64,000 nt of DNA from Nymphaea colorata (GCF_008831285.2 NC_045149.1:21392035-21456034); one strand, 5' to 3'. Counted from the first letter of the stretch, positions 36,491 to 50,825 are shown. Program-made: numbers and translations. The notes: generated by a model not told the origin, from the sequence alone.

Positions 36491-39084
36491 ATTCGGGCAC
36501 ATCAAATTCGAACCCCTAAGATGACATGACCCTCGTAAGATGACACAACCATTGCTCGTGGGTCAGGAGGGCTCGTGTCGTGGAAGGGCGGGGTCGAACT
36601 CGATGCACCCTCGAGCATGCACCAACTTGAGGCAATTGGTGCATACTTGAGTGGTTCCTTAGGCAACTCAATGTGCGTTAGAGTTGCATGTTTCAAAATG
36701 TTTTAAAAAATATTTTCGTGCTTTTAGGCTTTCTTTAGTCAAATGTGAGTCATTGGCATTATTAAACGTTATAGCTAACCTATTTCATGAAGATAAAGAT
36801 ATGACGTCGCTAGTAAAAGCCATTAACCCATCACTAGAAAAGTTTAAAATAATATTTGTTTTCTCTTCCATGAAAACCTTAACAAGTTCTCACATGCCTC
36901 AAGGGGAGTATCATAGTTGGTCGAGTAGGTATGCACGTAGAAAGCATGTTGTTGGTTTGATTTCCGTGAGTACTATTTTGTTGGCATGTGAACGGTAACA
37001 TCGTAGCACTCTAATTCATGGGTGTTTCACACTCCATCCAGGTCTCCACACAGACTATGATCCCGGGAGCAGAAGAGTTTGGAGCATCTTTTCTAAGTAG
37101 TGAGTTGTTAACTCAACCAGAAGTGGTCCTCATTTTTGTGCTTCATCATCAATACTTTTATTACCATTTAAGAGCCGAGTAAACAAATGATGATTGTTGG
37201 ACCTTCTTGGTTGACCATGGAAAAAAGCTTGCCTCTATTATTGTTCCATTTGTGAAACCATAAATATATACTGGTTACAAATATTATAAATGCATTTTTG
37301 AAGATTCCCGAAACAAACCACGGCAAGGGTGGATAATTTGATTATATTTTTACTTTTTATCGCAAAATTCATGAAAATCATTAGTAAAATATTAACTTTA
37401 GCCACTGGCCTGATCAACTTTACTAAATCCGAGACCGAGAAACTTGTTAAAGGACACCCTTTTGAAATAGACAAATGATGTAAGGTTAAAGGGTATTAGT
37501 AATGCAATATTAAACCATATTCTTCCTTAAAATGTAAAAAATATTGTAAAAAATACAAAGTAAATCGCATGGTACTGTAAATTGACAATTTAGAATCATT
37601 GGACAAATGAAACGCCTCAAAGTGATTCTTCAAGTTCTCATGCCTTTCTAATTGGAAAAATTTCTTTGCATTTCCTTGCATGCAGTAGATTCACAAAACT
37701 TTTAACTCCAAAACTGAGAGCACGATTTGATGCTCGGCCAAAGCTGTGTCCACTTGGCCCACCAGGGGTGACTTAGATGGCCAATGGTGCACCCCGGAGG
37801 TGGTCAAGGGCCATGAACTGGTTAAATGTGTTAAAATCCTGAATCTAATGGTGTGTCAAGCTAGAGAAGAAAAAACAGGAACAAGATTTAAGTGGTTCGG
37901 CTTGAAAGCCTACATCCACGGGAGAAGTCACCAAGATTTTTTTATTTCTGTTACATTCTTTTGCTAGTTGCAGTGATACTCTTTATTTGGAGTTTACAAC
38001 GGCTAAAGAGCTAAGAGAGGAAACAACTAGAGGAAGGAAAGAAGACAACGTTCATATCTTCAACGTTCCTTTCTTCAACGTTCTTTTAGGAGTTGTCTTT
38101 TCATAACAAAATAAAGCAACTCATGAGGTGATTTTCTCCAATCTCTAACAATATGTATCGGTCTGTGCGTCTTTATGCATGATATGTTCCTGAGGATGGG
38201 TGAGGGGCCGTTATGTGATGCACAAGAAGCTGTGTATGTGCATATAACCATGTCTTGGGTTCGACCCATCGAATCAAGAGATTGCCTCTGCACCAACTTT
38301 CCTTTCCGTTAGCTAACAAAGTTGTGATCACAATGATCTCCCTTCCGAAAAATATATGCACTTCATTTGAGATCGTCATAAGTTAACAAATTCATCGCAC
38401 AAAGAATGCACATGCACCAAGTAAGGGGCTTTCTCTTGAGGCTTTCTCTGTATTCAAAGCTGGTTGTATCTGTCATACTGGTGCACAAATTTCATGGGTT
38501 TTTTTTTTTTAGATTACAAAAGCATCCCCTTCCTTTACTGCATATTTAACAGGCACAAGAAAAATGGCACACACCACCTCTTCTACTATGTATTAGCTTA
38601 TGTGGCTAAAGTCCTGCACTTAATTTGCTCCTTGTTTACATGCTTCCATGCTATTTTGGTGGTAAATTAAAAGCCCAAATCCCATCTGAACTGATCTGAT
38701 CTGAGTTATCTTCATTGCGTTTCCGCGTAGTTGCCAATGGAAAAGGCCATTCAATGTGTAACATATTACAAAACTTCACACCTTTTCATAATTTATATGT
38801 CCTTTTTTGGGCTTATTCTGACCTAAAAAAACAATATAATTCTCAAAAACAAACAACTTTCCCCCCATCAAATAACAAACACTGATCACCTCCATGGTCT
38901 TGAACATGAGATGGAGGCAACACCATCAATTTGCTTACTGCGTAGCATGACGTGCAGAGAAGGCACACATTCTTGAGCACAAATTAATATTAGTGTGGCT
39001 TAGTAGCTGAGCTTGCGGCCATCTCTCAGTGTAGTTTCCATGGAAACTAATAAACAGAGCAGCACTTTGTGCTTGACTGCTCAA
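36491..39084. other. Intergenic DNA between repeat copy 4 and the ABCB gene
   Basis: No supported gene. Frames such as 104 residues at 36684-36998 lack known motifs. The last part, about 38700-39084, is the likely 3' untranslated region of the ABCB gene on the - strand. Confidence 0.4.
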
Positions 39085-42000
39085 CTAGTTAAGCTCTGGC
39101 TGTTGCTGCTGATGCTGTAGACTGATCAACTTGTAGTAAGGGCCATCCTTCTTCTGCACTAGGCTGTGATGGTCCCCTTGCTCTATGATCTTTCCATCTT
39201 GCAGAACTGAAATCTTGTCTGCATTTTGAATCGTCGAAAGCCGGTGAGCAACGACAATGGTGGTCCGATTCTTCATCAGCCGGTCCAGGGCCTGCTGCAC
39301 AATCCTCTCAGACTCGGCATCCAGCGCACTCGTAGCCTCGTCCAGTAGAAGTATGGCCGGGTTCTTGAGCACAGCCCGGGCAATGGCGACACGCTGCTTT
39401 TGTCCACCGGAAAGTTGGACGCCGCGCTCGCCAACCTTCGTGTTGTAGCCTTCCGGCAGTGCACTGATGAAGCCATCAGCATTGGCAAGCTTGGCTGCTT
39501 GAACAACCTCCGCCTCGGTAGCACCGTCCCTGCCGTAGAGGATGTTTTCATAGATGGTGGTGGCGAACAGCGCCGGCTCCTGCTGAACCAAGCCAATGTG
39601 GCGCCGGAGAGATTTAAGCTTGAGCTTCTTTATATCTTTTCCTGTAACATAAGGAAGAGGACTGTTACTTCCTCTACAATTAGAAATCCACGAGACAAGT
39701 ATATATTAATCTTCACTGTGATTCTCTAGTAAACTCGAAGCATCGCAAGCTGTAAAAATCATATTGGCATGTTACAGGAAGAGAGTTACAATTTTTCTGG
39801 ATCTATTATACGGAGAAACTGCATGGTTCAGATACTTGTGATGACTGATCGTCACAAACTAAAGATCACTTATATCCATTATAATTTCAGTAAGATCAAC
39901 AGGTGAAGAAAAATAAATCTCAAAGCCGACCAAATGATTTACTCAAAGACAGGGTCGATCATGGATCACAGACCCCATCCGTTGAGTGCTAGGAACCAGA
40001 AAACAACTATATTACCGATTTTTAGTCATGCAGAACATGGAAGTGGGGAGAAAGCGTACCGTCGATGAGGACGCGGCCGGAGGTAGGATCGTAGAACCTG
40101 AGGATGAGAGAGAGAACGGAGCTCTTGCCGGAGCCGCTGGTTCCGACGATGGCCATGCTGTGGCCGGCAGGCACCTTAAGGTTGAAGTCCTGGAAGATGG
40201 CGACGTCGGGGCGGGAGGGGTAGCTGAAGCAAACGCCTCTCATCTCGATCACGCCCTGCACCTTCCCTACCTCCTCCCCATTTTCATCTCCCTCGGCCCC
40301 TTTCATACCGGGCTTCCGGTCGAGGATCTCGAACACGGAAGCGGCCATCTGGTTTCCCTTGACGAGGTCGGGCGCCATGGCGAGCATCTCCCCCATGGCC
40401 AGGGCGGTCACGATCAGCACCATGAACGCCTTCATCACCGACTTGAATGAGGCCAGGCCGTCGTGCATGAGGCGCGAGCCGTACCACAGGGCGAGGGCGT
40501 AGGAGCTGAAAATGAAGAACTGGGAGATGCCGTAGAAGACGCCGGCAATCTGGCCGCGTTGGAAGGAGCGGGAGGCGGGCTCGGCGAGCTGCTGGGTGTA
40601 GAGGTCGACCACCTTGCTCTCGGAGCAGAAGGCGGCGATGGTGCGGATGTTGCCGACGGCCTCGCTGGCGATCATGTTGGCGCGGAGGTAGGCGCGGCTG
40701 AGGTTGACGCCGAAGCCCTTCATGAACATCTTCTCGCTGATGTGGCCGCTGACGGTCAGAGGGTAGCAGGCGATGACGACGAGGGCGATGCGCCAGTTGA
40801 GCATGAAGGCAATGACGAAGGAGGTGGTGACAAGGGACATGTTCTGCAGCAGGATGGTCGACCGGTCCACCACGATGGTCCGCAGAAGCGTCGCATCCGT
40901 CTCCAGCCTCGACGCCAGCACCCCGCTCGCGTTCTCCATGTCGTCGAACCACCCGATTTCGTTCCGCAATATCGCTGCATTGCTCAGTTTATCAGAATTT
41001 GTAGAAGGCAAAGCCATGCATCCTTCTTGTTTCATTACCATGGGTTAACCATTTTCATCTGATATATACTGCTATAGTGCTATGTTTTGGGAATATACCA
41101 TTTTTTCATTCCTTATCGAGAATTTATGCAGCGCGAACGAAAGAAAGATTTGTAGTTCACACTTCACAGATTGAAGACTAACCGCAAGGGACAAGGGCCA
41201 ATTCAAAATGTTTGATAAAAAAACAGAGATAAGGATCATTCTCTTAGTAGCAGAACAGGAATTGATCAATTGCTCATAAGCAAGAAATGAATTTGAAAAA
41301 AAAAAACAAGAGGAAATGCTACACTCAGAAGAGTGGAGTATTGAAATGCAGTGGTTGGCTGCACCAACCGGAAGGAGAAAGAAATGGCTTCTGGCCCTCT
41401 TGGGGGATACCATTTAAGTGTCCACCATGAAGACCATTGTTTTCAGATTGTTTTTCAAGCTTAAGGAGAAGATGGTTGTAGTGAAATCATGGAAAATTTC
41501 AGACTTCGAAAACAAATTTGTCTGTTCAAGCTTAGGAAAATTGATACGGTAAAGTTGTCACTTATTTCTTGCTTCTATATCTTTCAAAAATTTAAAGAAA
41601 TAAACGAGAACGATCGTCTGATTCTTCAGCTTATTCTCTGCCGCGAGGACAAAAATCTACGTCCTACTGTCCTACACCCTGTGTTACTACAAATTTAGTT
41701 CTTTACCTCTAAACGTCATCTGTCTGACGCGGAGAGTTAAGCGTTCACCAATGATACCAAAGCAAAGGTGCTCAATTGTGCTGGAGACAATGGTGATGCC
41801 AGCACCACCGCAGAAGAGCAACGCTATCTTCGCGATCTCTTTTTTGCAGTGCTCCCAGTCAAGTACGTAGTAAACCACCAATGCCTGTGATACTCCAAGA
41901 GCAAATAAAGGGAACTGGGAACCACAAATTATAGCACCGATCACGGCCCAGATCGCGTAAACCCAGTCTGGTGCGGCCAGTGAGAACAGTCGGCGCAGTG

Positions 42001-45000
42001 ATACCGGCTTTTGCTTCACTGCTTCAGCGTTGTCCTGGCCATATTGGCTGATTGAATCCTTGTCCGACCGGAAACTGCCTCTAAAGCTCCCGGTTCTGTG
42101 GGACAGTTCCCTGGAAAACTTCGCACTGAAGAGAAAGAAAGAAGTCATCAGTCTAAAAGTCATATCTGTAGGTAGAACTCTGCCAAAATTGATCTGCATT
42201 CGTGTTCAATAGATTTTGTTCAATGACAAAACTAAACCGTATTCCATTGCCATTTCAATGTTCATCTTTCCTCACAAACACTATTATCAATTTAACTGTC
42301 AATAAGATGGCCTGACTTACCTGTGTCTGCTTACACTCTGGCTCTCAGTAAGAGTGTGCTTAGAGGCATCCTGTAGACTGACCAGTGCAGAATAAGCACT
42401 CCTTGAATTTGATATGAGTTCTTCATGAGTCCCACTCTCCACGATCTTCCCGTTTTGTATCACTGCAATTATGTCAGCATTCCTTATCGTCGACAACCTG
42501 TGAGCAACCACCACAGTTGTTCTTCCAACCATGACTCTGTCTAATGCCTCCTGCACACTTTTCTCAGACTCTGCATCTAGTGCACTTGTTGCTTCATCCA
42601 GTAACAGAATGGAAGGGTTCTTCAAAATGGCTCTTGCGATTGCAATCCTCTGTTTCTGCCCACCAGACAATTGGATTCCCCTCTCACCCACCTGTTAGAG
42701 AATCAAAGGTACTCTCACAACTGATATTGGATAATTGATACTGATACTCTTTCTGAATTACTGCAATTACATGGACTACTAGAATAGGCAGCACTGTTAA
42801 ATGAGCTGCATTGACTATCAGAACAATAAGCAAAAGGAGTACATCATCTGTGTATCTGGATCTTCAATTAGCAGGAAAAGATCATCAGTTATTAGCAATA
42901 CCTGAGTTTCATAACGTTCAGGCAAGTTGTTGATGAAAGTGATTGCCTCTGAAAGCTTGACAGCTCCTGTGATCTCCTCAAGTGTCGCATCTTCCTTCCC
43001 ATAGAGGATGTTCTCCCTAATGGTAGTTGCAAAAAGAGCAGGTTCCTGATTCACCAGACCAATTTGATTCCTCAGCCACTTCAAGTCTAACTGTTTGATG
43101 TCATGTCCATCAAGCAAGATTCTTCCTGAAGTAGGTTCGTAGAACCGTTCAATGAGAGAGATGATCGTGCTCTTGCCGGATCCACTCCCACCGACGAGAG
43201 CAACAATCTTTCCGGCAGGTATGTCAAAATTGAGCTTGTTGAAGATAGGCACATCAGGACGAGAGGGGTAGCTGAAACACAAGTTCTGCAACTGTATCTG
43301 ACCTACTACCTTTCCTAGCGTCTTCCCTGTTGTCTCACTGGCTTTGCTAGCATTGTTTCTCTCTATCATCTCAAAGATAGAATAGGCAGCTGCTTTGGCT
43401 CTTATAAAGGCAGCAATGTCAGGTGCTGCCTGTCCAAGAGATCTGTATAAATGACCGTGTATTATCATAAATGCCTTATAATGCTCTCCATGTATGTATG
43501 TATATATGCATGTATGTGTATATGTGTATGTGCAAATGAATGTCCACGGGTATGTACATGCGTGTGATCATGCATGGATGCATGCAAGACGGATAAAGAG
43601 AACTTACAAGCCACTGATAACAACATTGAGCATGGTTGTAAAGGCATCTCCACCGTTTGCAATATCCTTATGAACAATAATGCTGACATACCAGACAAGA
43701 AGTGCCCATGAGAGGAAGAGAATACAATGCATTGATCCAAACCCAAGCCCTTTGGCTAACCCTCCTTGCTTTCCATACTTGTAAGTATCCTCTAGAGCTT
43801 TTCCATAGCTGTAAACTGCTTTCTCTTCGCCGACAAATGCATGCACCGTCCTTATGTTCCCAATTACCTTTAACAACCAGCACAGAAAGCAATCTTCAAA
43901 ATTCAGGAAGCAGGGAAACAAGCATGCATGTGCTAAGAACAAAAGCAGAAAGAAAGCTTGCATGTACTCAGTCATCATAGTCCCTAAGTATATTCATTCT
44001 TGATAGCGCTTGTTTCAAATATATCATATCTTTGTTTCAAGAAATATGAAGCGATTATGCTCAGCATATTTGTAGGATTCGTGAACAAGGTTGGTAATTA
44101 TACGATGTTTCCTAAAACAAGAAATAATGCTCCTACGTAATTTATTTTATTGACATATTAGTTCTTTTATGGGCCGTTTGGCAATAATATATCACTGTCT
44201 CATGAAATGTTTGTTTCATACATTTCATAAATCTGCCTCATTTTTTGAGTGAGGTAGATTCATGAAACACTAACATTATGTTAGTGTTGCTCAAAAGCCC
44301 TTCAGTAGGATTGGATCAAATAAACCATTATTGAATAAATACTCCATTACTTGTGAACCCTAAGGTGTTTGTCCAATGAGACACTCTGTGAGTGCTTCAT
44401 GAATCTAAGCATAGATTGGAGTATATTCATGTAACACTAGTGTTATTGTTTTATGAATTTATCCAATTTTTAAGGCATATTCATGGCACATCCTAGAGTG
44501 TATCAAACATGTTAAGGAAGGATGGGTTGACTCTAAGCACACTATGTAAGTGTTGTAGGAATCAAACATAAATTTGAGAATTTGAGACAGGTTCATATAA
44601 TACCTGTACAAGAGCTGCGAGAATTTGGCTCAATTTTGAAGCATATTCATCAAACACCGGCAGTATTCCTAATACCAAACAGCCTCTTATACTAGTGCCC
44701 TTCAACCACAAATTTCTGGCACACTAGTTAGATTTATTTCCAAAACTGATAACCAGATACAGTTTTGAGTCAATACTTCTCAACCGAATTCGTGAACATG
44801 CGATTATCATAACCAAAATAGTAAGATATATTGAAGATTTTCTTCATCCACATTTGACTACTGTGCATCTGGCCCGAGAAAATTTGCTCCTACCATCCTG
44901 TTAACAGGTATCGGGCTGGCCCGGGTCGGCCCGACGAGGTCTGATTCAGCTCGGTTTAATTTTTTACATTATTTTTATTTAATAATTATATATATATATT

Positions 45001-48000
45001 TAAAATTTTAAAAAATATTTTTAATCGAGCAGGATTGAGTCGGTCCTGAACTTGGATGTTGGGTATTGAGCCAGGGTTGAACTCGAGTTTCAAGTGTTGG
45101 CAGTCCAATTACCGAGCCTTCATGTGATCCGAACGATTTTCTCATGTTGTCTTTTGGACCCGGATCCAATCGTTCAGTAAATTTAGTTTTTACTTTCAGC
45201 AAGGGTAAGAAAGGGGAATGGGGGATCACCTCCTCGGCGATTTCGCCGGCTTTGATGTAGGATTTCCTGACGCGGGCGACGAGTCCGACGGCGATGTACG
45301 CATACATTCCTCCGGCCAACGCGATCAACGGCACGATCGAGAGCGTCACCAGGCTGAGTTGCCACACGTGGGCGAACCCGATCGCGAACCCCGCGATGAA
45401 TCGGCTGATGTAGTGCATGAAGTTCCCCACCTGCCACCACCCAAGCCAGGGAATTAAACAAAATTTACCAAAATGCCATTAGTTATCTTCCCCCCCCTAA
45501 AGGTTAAAAAAAAAACCTCGAGTAAAAACAAAGAGTAAGACTTTTGAGAGCATATATATATATATATATATTATATTCCACTCAACTAACAATTTTAGGA
45601 AAAGAAAAAACAATGAGAAAAGTCGACACTTAAGCCTAATTTTGTTATATAATTGTTTAGCAGCAACATCATTTTTTTAAGGGTCTTATCAATTTATATT
45701 AAAAATTAAAGTAGGTGAACAAAACAATAACTTTAATGTTTATGAATTTATCACAAGATAATCTTTAGAGATTACAAAATATTCTTGCTATGAAATGACG
45801 TCCTGCCAAACGACCCTTAATGTATTTTTCAACCAAACTTATTTACTCATCATAATATGCAAGTAAAAAATGAAGTGTAAAAACTCTTCTCACATAATGG
45901 CGATCAAAGCCTTCTCACATTAACATAACTGGGGTGGGTCGGGGAGGTAAAATATCGTGCGCAATCAAACGCATTAATATCGGCCACCCCACGAACTCCT
46001 GGGGTACGTCCGGAATAAAGCAAAAGAGAAGGACACGCAGAGGGTATAAAGCTTGAAAAGGTGGAACGTGGCAGGGAGCTGCCGCATAGTTTTATGGGTT
46101 AAATGAACGCACGCGTCATCAAGTCGTTTTCCAATTCGGAAAAAGTACACGAAAGGGAAGGAGAAAATATCTTTTTCAAGCCCTTTAAGTCATTGCCTTT
46201 TAAGTCATTCATTCGTGAGGCTCACTTCCCATGAGCAGTCCCCTCATACAAGTGGAGTACCTTTTTCTAATAAATGTTTTCTCATGATACTAACAATAAA
46301 AAGACGTAATTTAGTGATAGAAAGTAATCTTAAGAAATTGGATATAAAAATCTTAACAAAAAGTCTCATGGAGCATGACACTAACAAACTACTCATATAA
46401 GTAATGCACATAATAACGCAAACATAAAAAAGATATATCATTCAACTTGAGTATCGTGCATGTTACTTTTTGCAATTCAAAAGAATAGCGCTTTACTATC
46501 ACAATATCTCGATAACATGCCACTCAAGCCAACCTGTTATACCCCGGCGACGTTATGAAGAATGTTACCTTCTCGGAGATGGCATCCTGGACGACGATGA
46601 TGTCGCTGGTGATGGCGGCGATGGCCTGACCGGTGGACGCCTCAGTGTCGAAGAAGCTGATGTCTTGGTTCAGCATCGACTTCAGATACGCCAGCCTCAT
46701 CTTCGACGCCTGCCTCTCTCCCGTATACATCCAGCACGCCACCTCTGCCCCAATTTTTCGTATTTTCCAAACACCACTCCTTCGTCAGCATCAAATGGTA
46801 AAAAAACAAAAATTGAAGGCACTTAAACTGAAAATCGTAAATTAAGTTTTCCCTTGAAAAAATAAAAGACTTTTTTTTTTCTTTTTTGAGGCCAGTTCTG
46901 AGAGGAATGCTCGTGTTCAATAAATCACTACGAGCCTTTAATTCTCTCAATAACTACATTTGAAATTTATTAAGCCAATGTTGTCAACATCTATTACAAA
47001 AATGACCGAATTGGTTTTCTACATTTCTAAAACAAACCTAAAAACCAATTCAAATAACTGCTTTCGTTCAACTTTTATATATATATATATATGAATGAGA
47101 TTTTCTGCCCATCTATCATACTCGTTCCATGCAGTGCATAATCTGATATTGCATCTGGCAGTGTGCTGTATGAGCTTTTGGCAGATCTCAGACCAGTAGG
47201 TCAGGGATAAAAACTTGACCCATTTAATTTGATTTTTGTGACAATTTTTGGGACAATCCAATCACATATATTCAGTTAATCATTTTTTTAGGCAAATAAT
47301 GTCTTTAGGATAATAAGTAAACAAACGAGTATTATATCTTTAAAATTATTAGTGGATGAAAAATCAATATTTTTATCAAAACAAATTAAATTAAGATTTG
47401 TTTTATGTTAACTTGATGTTTCTAAACATCATAGAATATTTATTTATATTTTATTCAAGATATATTTCTTGATGTTTGGTTTTTATCTCTCTCTCTCTCT
47501 CTATATATATATATACCGAAATCAACATCTTCGGTTGAATCACTTGCATCGTACTATAGTTTAATAGATAATAAATTCTCCCCACCGATTTCAAGCCTAG
47601 CTACTAACTGTTCACGAACACTCACGTCTGCTTTTTTCTCTTTCTCTCGTGAGAACATGAAGACACTTTTTTCTCTTTCTCTCGTTAGAACATTTAGACA
47701 CTTCTGTGTTTTCTATACATTTGACCATATTTATGAACTACTTAAACAAGTGTTACATAAATTCATCTTAATATCTTAATATTTGTAGTAGACTATTTCT
47801 TTTACCAAATGACTCTTCAAACAAATAAACATAAATGCGCAACTGAGATGAAATTAAGATGACCCGAATATGAGCTCTCGAAAACCCATCAGGACGAAAG
47901 AAAGAAAGAATCTGCAGTATACCAGAAGGGGTGTAGGCGGTCTCGGCTCAGAAGAGGAGCCAAGCTTCAGAGTCATGGGCAGAATTTATTACTTATGCAT

Positions 48001-48620
48001 ATGCTGCCACCTTTTACAGCTCATGACATTCAATCTCACATAAACACTACCCCACTCTTTCAATAATTAGAGAGACAAATCCCATGCTGCTCGAGCTGCA
48101 CGCATTTATGGCCAACAACTGCAAGCCTTTGCCAAAGCCTCATGCCTATTCCCAACACTTTTCCATCAGGAAAATGTTTTGCCGTCTCAAAGGGAAAAAA
48201 AATCATCACCATTTACAATATATAATCTTTGTCCGGACGAGCGCGAGGTTAACAACCCATCATCCGAAAAAAACTCGAAGGCACGAGGTACAATTGTACG
48301 CATGTCAATTCCAGTGTTGTATTTCTATTTTTTACAGTTGAAAGTAGTAGCATTTAGAGGAATCGAATAGGCAACATGTCGTCTACTTGCCCACCTGCCT
48401 GGCCAACTATACACCGCAAATATATAATCTTTTCTTATTGAGTCTGTATGGTAGAATATCTTTTTTTGAAGACAGCCTTACAAATAGTATAGGCATGGGA
48501 TTTCCTTCTGATCTCAAACACCAACTTGGTTTTGCATCAACTTCATCTCACACCAAGCATGCCTTTTGTCAACATCAATTAATGGGATCACGCGAAGTCT
48601 AGGTTTTTCTCTTATGAGAG

Positions 48621-48651
<31 letters not shown>

Positions 48652-49039
48652 TATAGCATAAAAACAAGGAAAGAATATCCAGAAGGCTTGTTCAAAGAAA
48701 ATGACCTGGAACTTGCCAGCTTAAAAATTTGGTGGTCTCAGATCTTCAATCGCGAAGACTTCTAAAGTAAACTTGTTTCCAAGTATGGCCCAAAGCTCGT
48801 CTTGACCAAACAAAATTTGTTAGTTTTTGCAGTTGTCCAAACGGGTGCCACTCAAACGCTTAGATAACGCATGCAATTTGGAATGTGAGAAACAATTACT
48901 CATGGCGAACAAACGCTTCTCCGGAAATAATTTTCACACCTCCCCATGAATCTATGTCACATAGATGCTCCTAAACAGCTGCCAAACTTGTGTAGCTCTA
49001 ACTAAAAAGTATGCAACTATAGATAAATAAAACTATTAA

Positions 49040-49076
<37 letters not shown>

Positions 49077-50122
49077 CCACAGGCATCTTAAACTTTTTTT
49101 GAAAAATTACCGCTATACGGCCCACACATCCATATGACATGGTTCTGGATTGCTTAGAAACCAGTGTGCCCGAACTGTCCTACGGCACTGAACGGTCATT
49201 TTCTATGGCAGTAGAGCAGCCGAGATTGAGACTTGATTTAGGAAAACTTTTCTTATATTCACCACATATTTTTCAGCAAAAATCCTACTATAGGATAGCT
49301 TGCCTCTCCCGGCATTGATTTCAGCAATGATGTGCCAATTTCTTTGCCTTATTGAACGTGAAAGAATCAAAGGCGAGCCACCTAATTTGGTGGAAAAAGG
49401 CGCTCGTGGACCACTCCTGAGTAAGTGTTTCAAAGCAAGATAAACTGTGCTAAAATCCAGCTAAGGAACTTCCTTCGATCGAACAGATCAAGGAAATGAA
49501 AAGGAAAAGAGAATTAGCAGAAGCGATCGATGCAAATCTAAGGGATAAGGAGACACACCAGTCCAGGATGAGAAGAGCACGGCGATACTGAGATAAACGA
49601 AATCCAAAGCATACTGCAAAACCATCAAAATACAATCTAAAGTCAAACTTGTACGTGCCCATATCATGAAACTTCAAAAAGAAAAAGGAAGAAGGTAGAG
49701 AAAATTTCATGGCGGTCTCATTTTCAAAAGTCAAGGCCAGATTAGAGAAGGTAAAACGAAGGAGGATTTCAGAAGAGGGGGAAGAACAGAAACGGTGGTG
49801 GGTAGACGTTTACCTTGCCGACTTCGTTGGAGAAGGTCTTAGGGAAGAGGTAGGCGGCGCCCATGATGTTGATAAGCTTGCCGAAGAAGATGAAGAAGAC
49901 GGGGACGGAGGCGCCGTGGGCGCAGGCCCCCAACGAGCCGATGCCCATCAGCACGTAGTCCCAGAAGTCGGCGAAGGAGAAGAGCTTCAGGAACGGCACC
50001 TTCTGCGTCTTCTCCTTCTCCTTCTTCTTCCCTTCCTCTTCCGCTCCTCCCTTCTGGCCATTCGCCGCCCCTTCTACGCCGAACCCTTGCCGGCCGGCGA
50101 ACCGGCCACCTTCTTCAGTCAT
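39085..50122 (-). CDS. ABCB2: Full-length ABCB (P-glycoprotein/MDR type) transporter, ABCB2/ABCB10-like
   Basis: Ten coding exons joined by hand: 50122-49814, 49613-49559, 46744-46569, 45430-45230, 43867-43608, 43442-42902, 42691-42321, 42125-41707, 40974-40060, 39641-39085 (3804 bp, 1267 residues). Every junction is GT..AG and in frame. The protein is TMD1-NBD1-linker-TMD2-NBD2. NBD1: Walker [10 protein letters not shown] at 418-426, LSGGQ at 522-526, Walker B with D546/E547, H-loop H578. NBD2: GTSGSGKSS at 1055-1063, LSGGQ at 1159-1163, D1183/E1184, H1215. All are intact, so both ATP sites look functional. The N-terminus is lysine/glutamate-rich, then [18 protein letters not shown]. Segments such as [18 protein letters not shown] and [10 protein letters not shown] place it in the Arabidopsis ABCB2/ABCB10 clade, plasma-membrane exporters with some members linked to auxin. 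Introns 2, 3 and 4 are long (2.8, 1.1 and 1.4 kb). The clade call is good; the substrate is unknown. Confidence 0.96.
44171..44686. mobile_element. MITE in ABCB intron 4
   Basis: About 516 bp from gggccgtttggcaataat to attcctaataccaaacagcctc. The second end reads gaggctgtttggtatta in reverse complement, matching the first. The GGGCCGTTTGG terminus is known from plant hAT-type MITEs. It lies wholly inside the intron between exons 4 and 5, so it does not disrupt coding. The interior repeats attcatgaaacac-like words. Confidence 0.6.
44880..45175. repeat. gggctggcccgggtcggcccga-type dispersed repeat, copy A
   Basis: Lies in ABCB intron 4 just downstream of the exon 4 donor in gene order. Words: gggctggcccgggtcggccc, gattcagctcggttta, cgagcaggattgagtcgg. 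A related block is at 61.39-61.65 kb. It is non-coding. Confidence 0.45.
46745..49558 (-). other. ABCB intron 2
   Basis: A 2.8-kb intron, the largest in the gene. It contains (TA)n tracts at 47074-47092, 47502-47514, 48619-48639 and 49045-49074 but no recognised gene. Frames within it lack motifs. Confidence 0.7.
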
Positions 50123-50825
50123 CAGCTCTCGAGAGAGAAAGAGAGGGAGAGAGAAGAGCTAAGTTGGGAGCGGTCTGAGTTTTGGCCTTTGGGACGGAGA
50201 GAGGCTTTTAAGTAGGAAGAAAGAGGAAAAGAGATGGTAGCATCTGGCAAAAGGAGATGGGAGGAAAGGCTCATTACTTCGAGTAAACCACCCGGTTGAC
50301 CGATTTTGATGACTTTCCGTGGACAGATTACAGTGGGGAAGATGCATTTATTGAGTCAAGTAGGAGGACGCGACGTGTGTGTATTTTGTGCAGCTCTCTA
50401 CTTCACGTCTCTTTGAAGCCATTGAGTCTCCTTATGCCATCCTTTCGTCTTTGCTCGCACATCTCCGGTTCGATTCTTATGAGCGTTACCATTGGTATGA
50501 AGTAAAGATGCTGAGAGAAATACTTGTCGATCAAGGACAAACATTGAAGTTGACCCCTCTCTCTCTTCTTTTTAAGCTGAATCTTCCATATCTAGAGAAT
50601 TCCAAGTAACGAGCTACTTCTATTAACTGCGGTCAGGTGGCTCTCTTTTACAGATTCAGCATGTTTGAGAATGCTAATTAATTACGTTCTACCAAGAAGA
50701 TTCTCTGTTTGTATTAAGTAAAAATATTGTCGATAATACTTCTGTTGCATTGGGATCGTCCATGTTATTTTCACAGTTGCCAGAATGTTTTCAACTTCAC
50801 TCCAAACTTTATATTAAATCGAGTT

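Noticed and set aside
40284-40952. 222-codon - strand frame in ABCB exon 9
   Set aside because: It is a second reading frame of the same exon, arginine/histidine-rich and without domains.
40463-41062. 199-codon + strand frame opposite ABCB exon 9
   Set aside because: It mirrors a GC-rich exon whose - strand frame encodes clear ABC transporter motifs.
45677-45823. Possible small element with aagggtc / gaccctt tips in ABCB intron 3
   Set aside because: The matching tips are only 7 bp and no further symmetry is visible.
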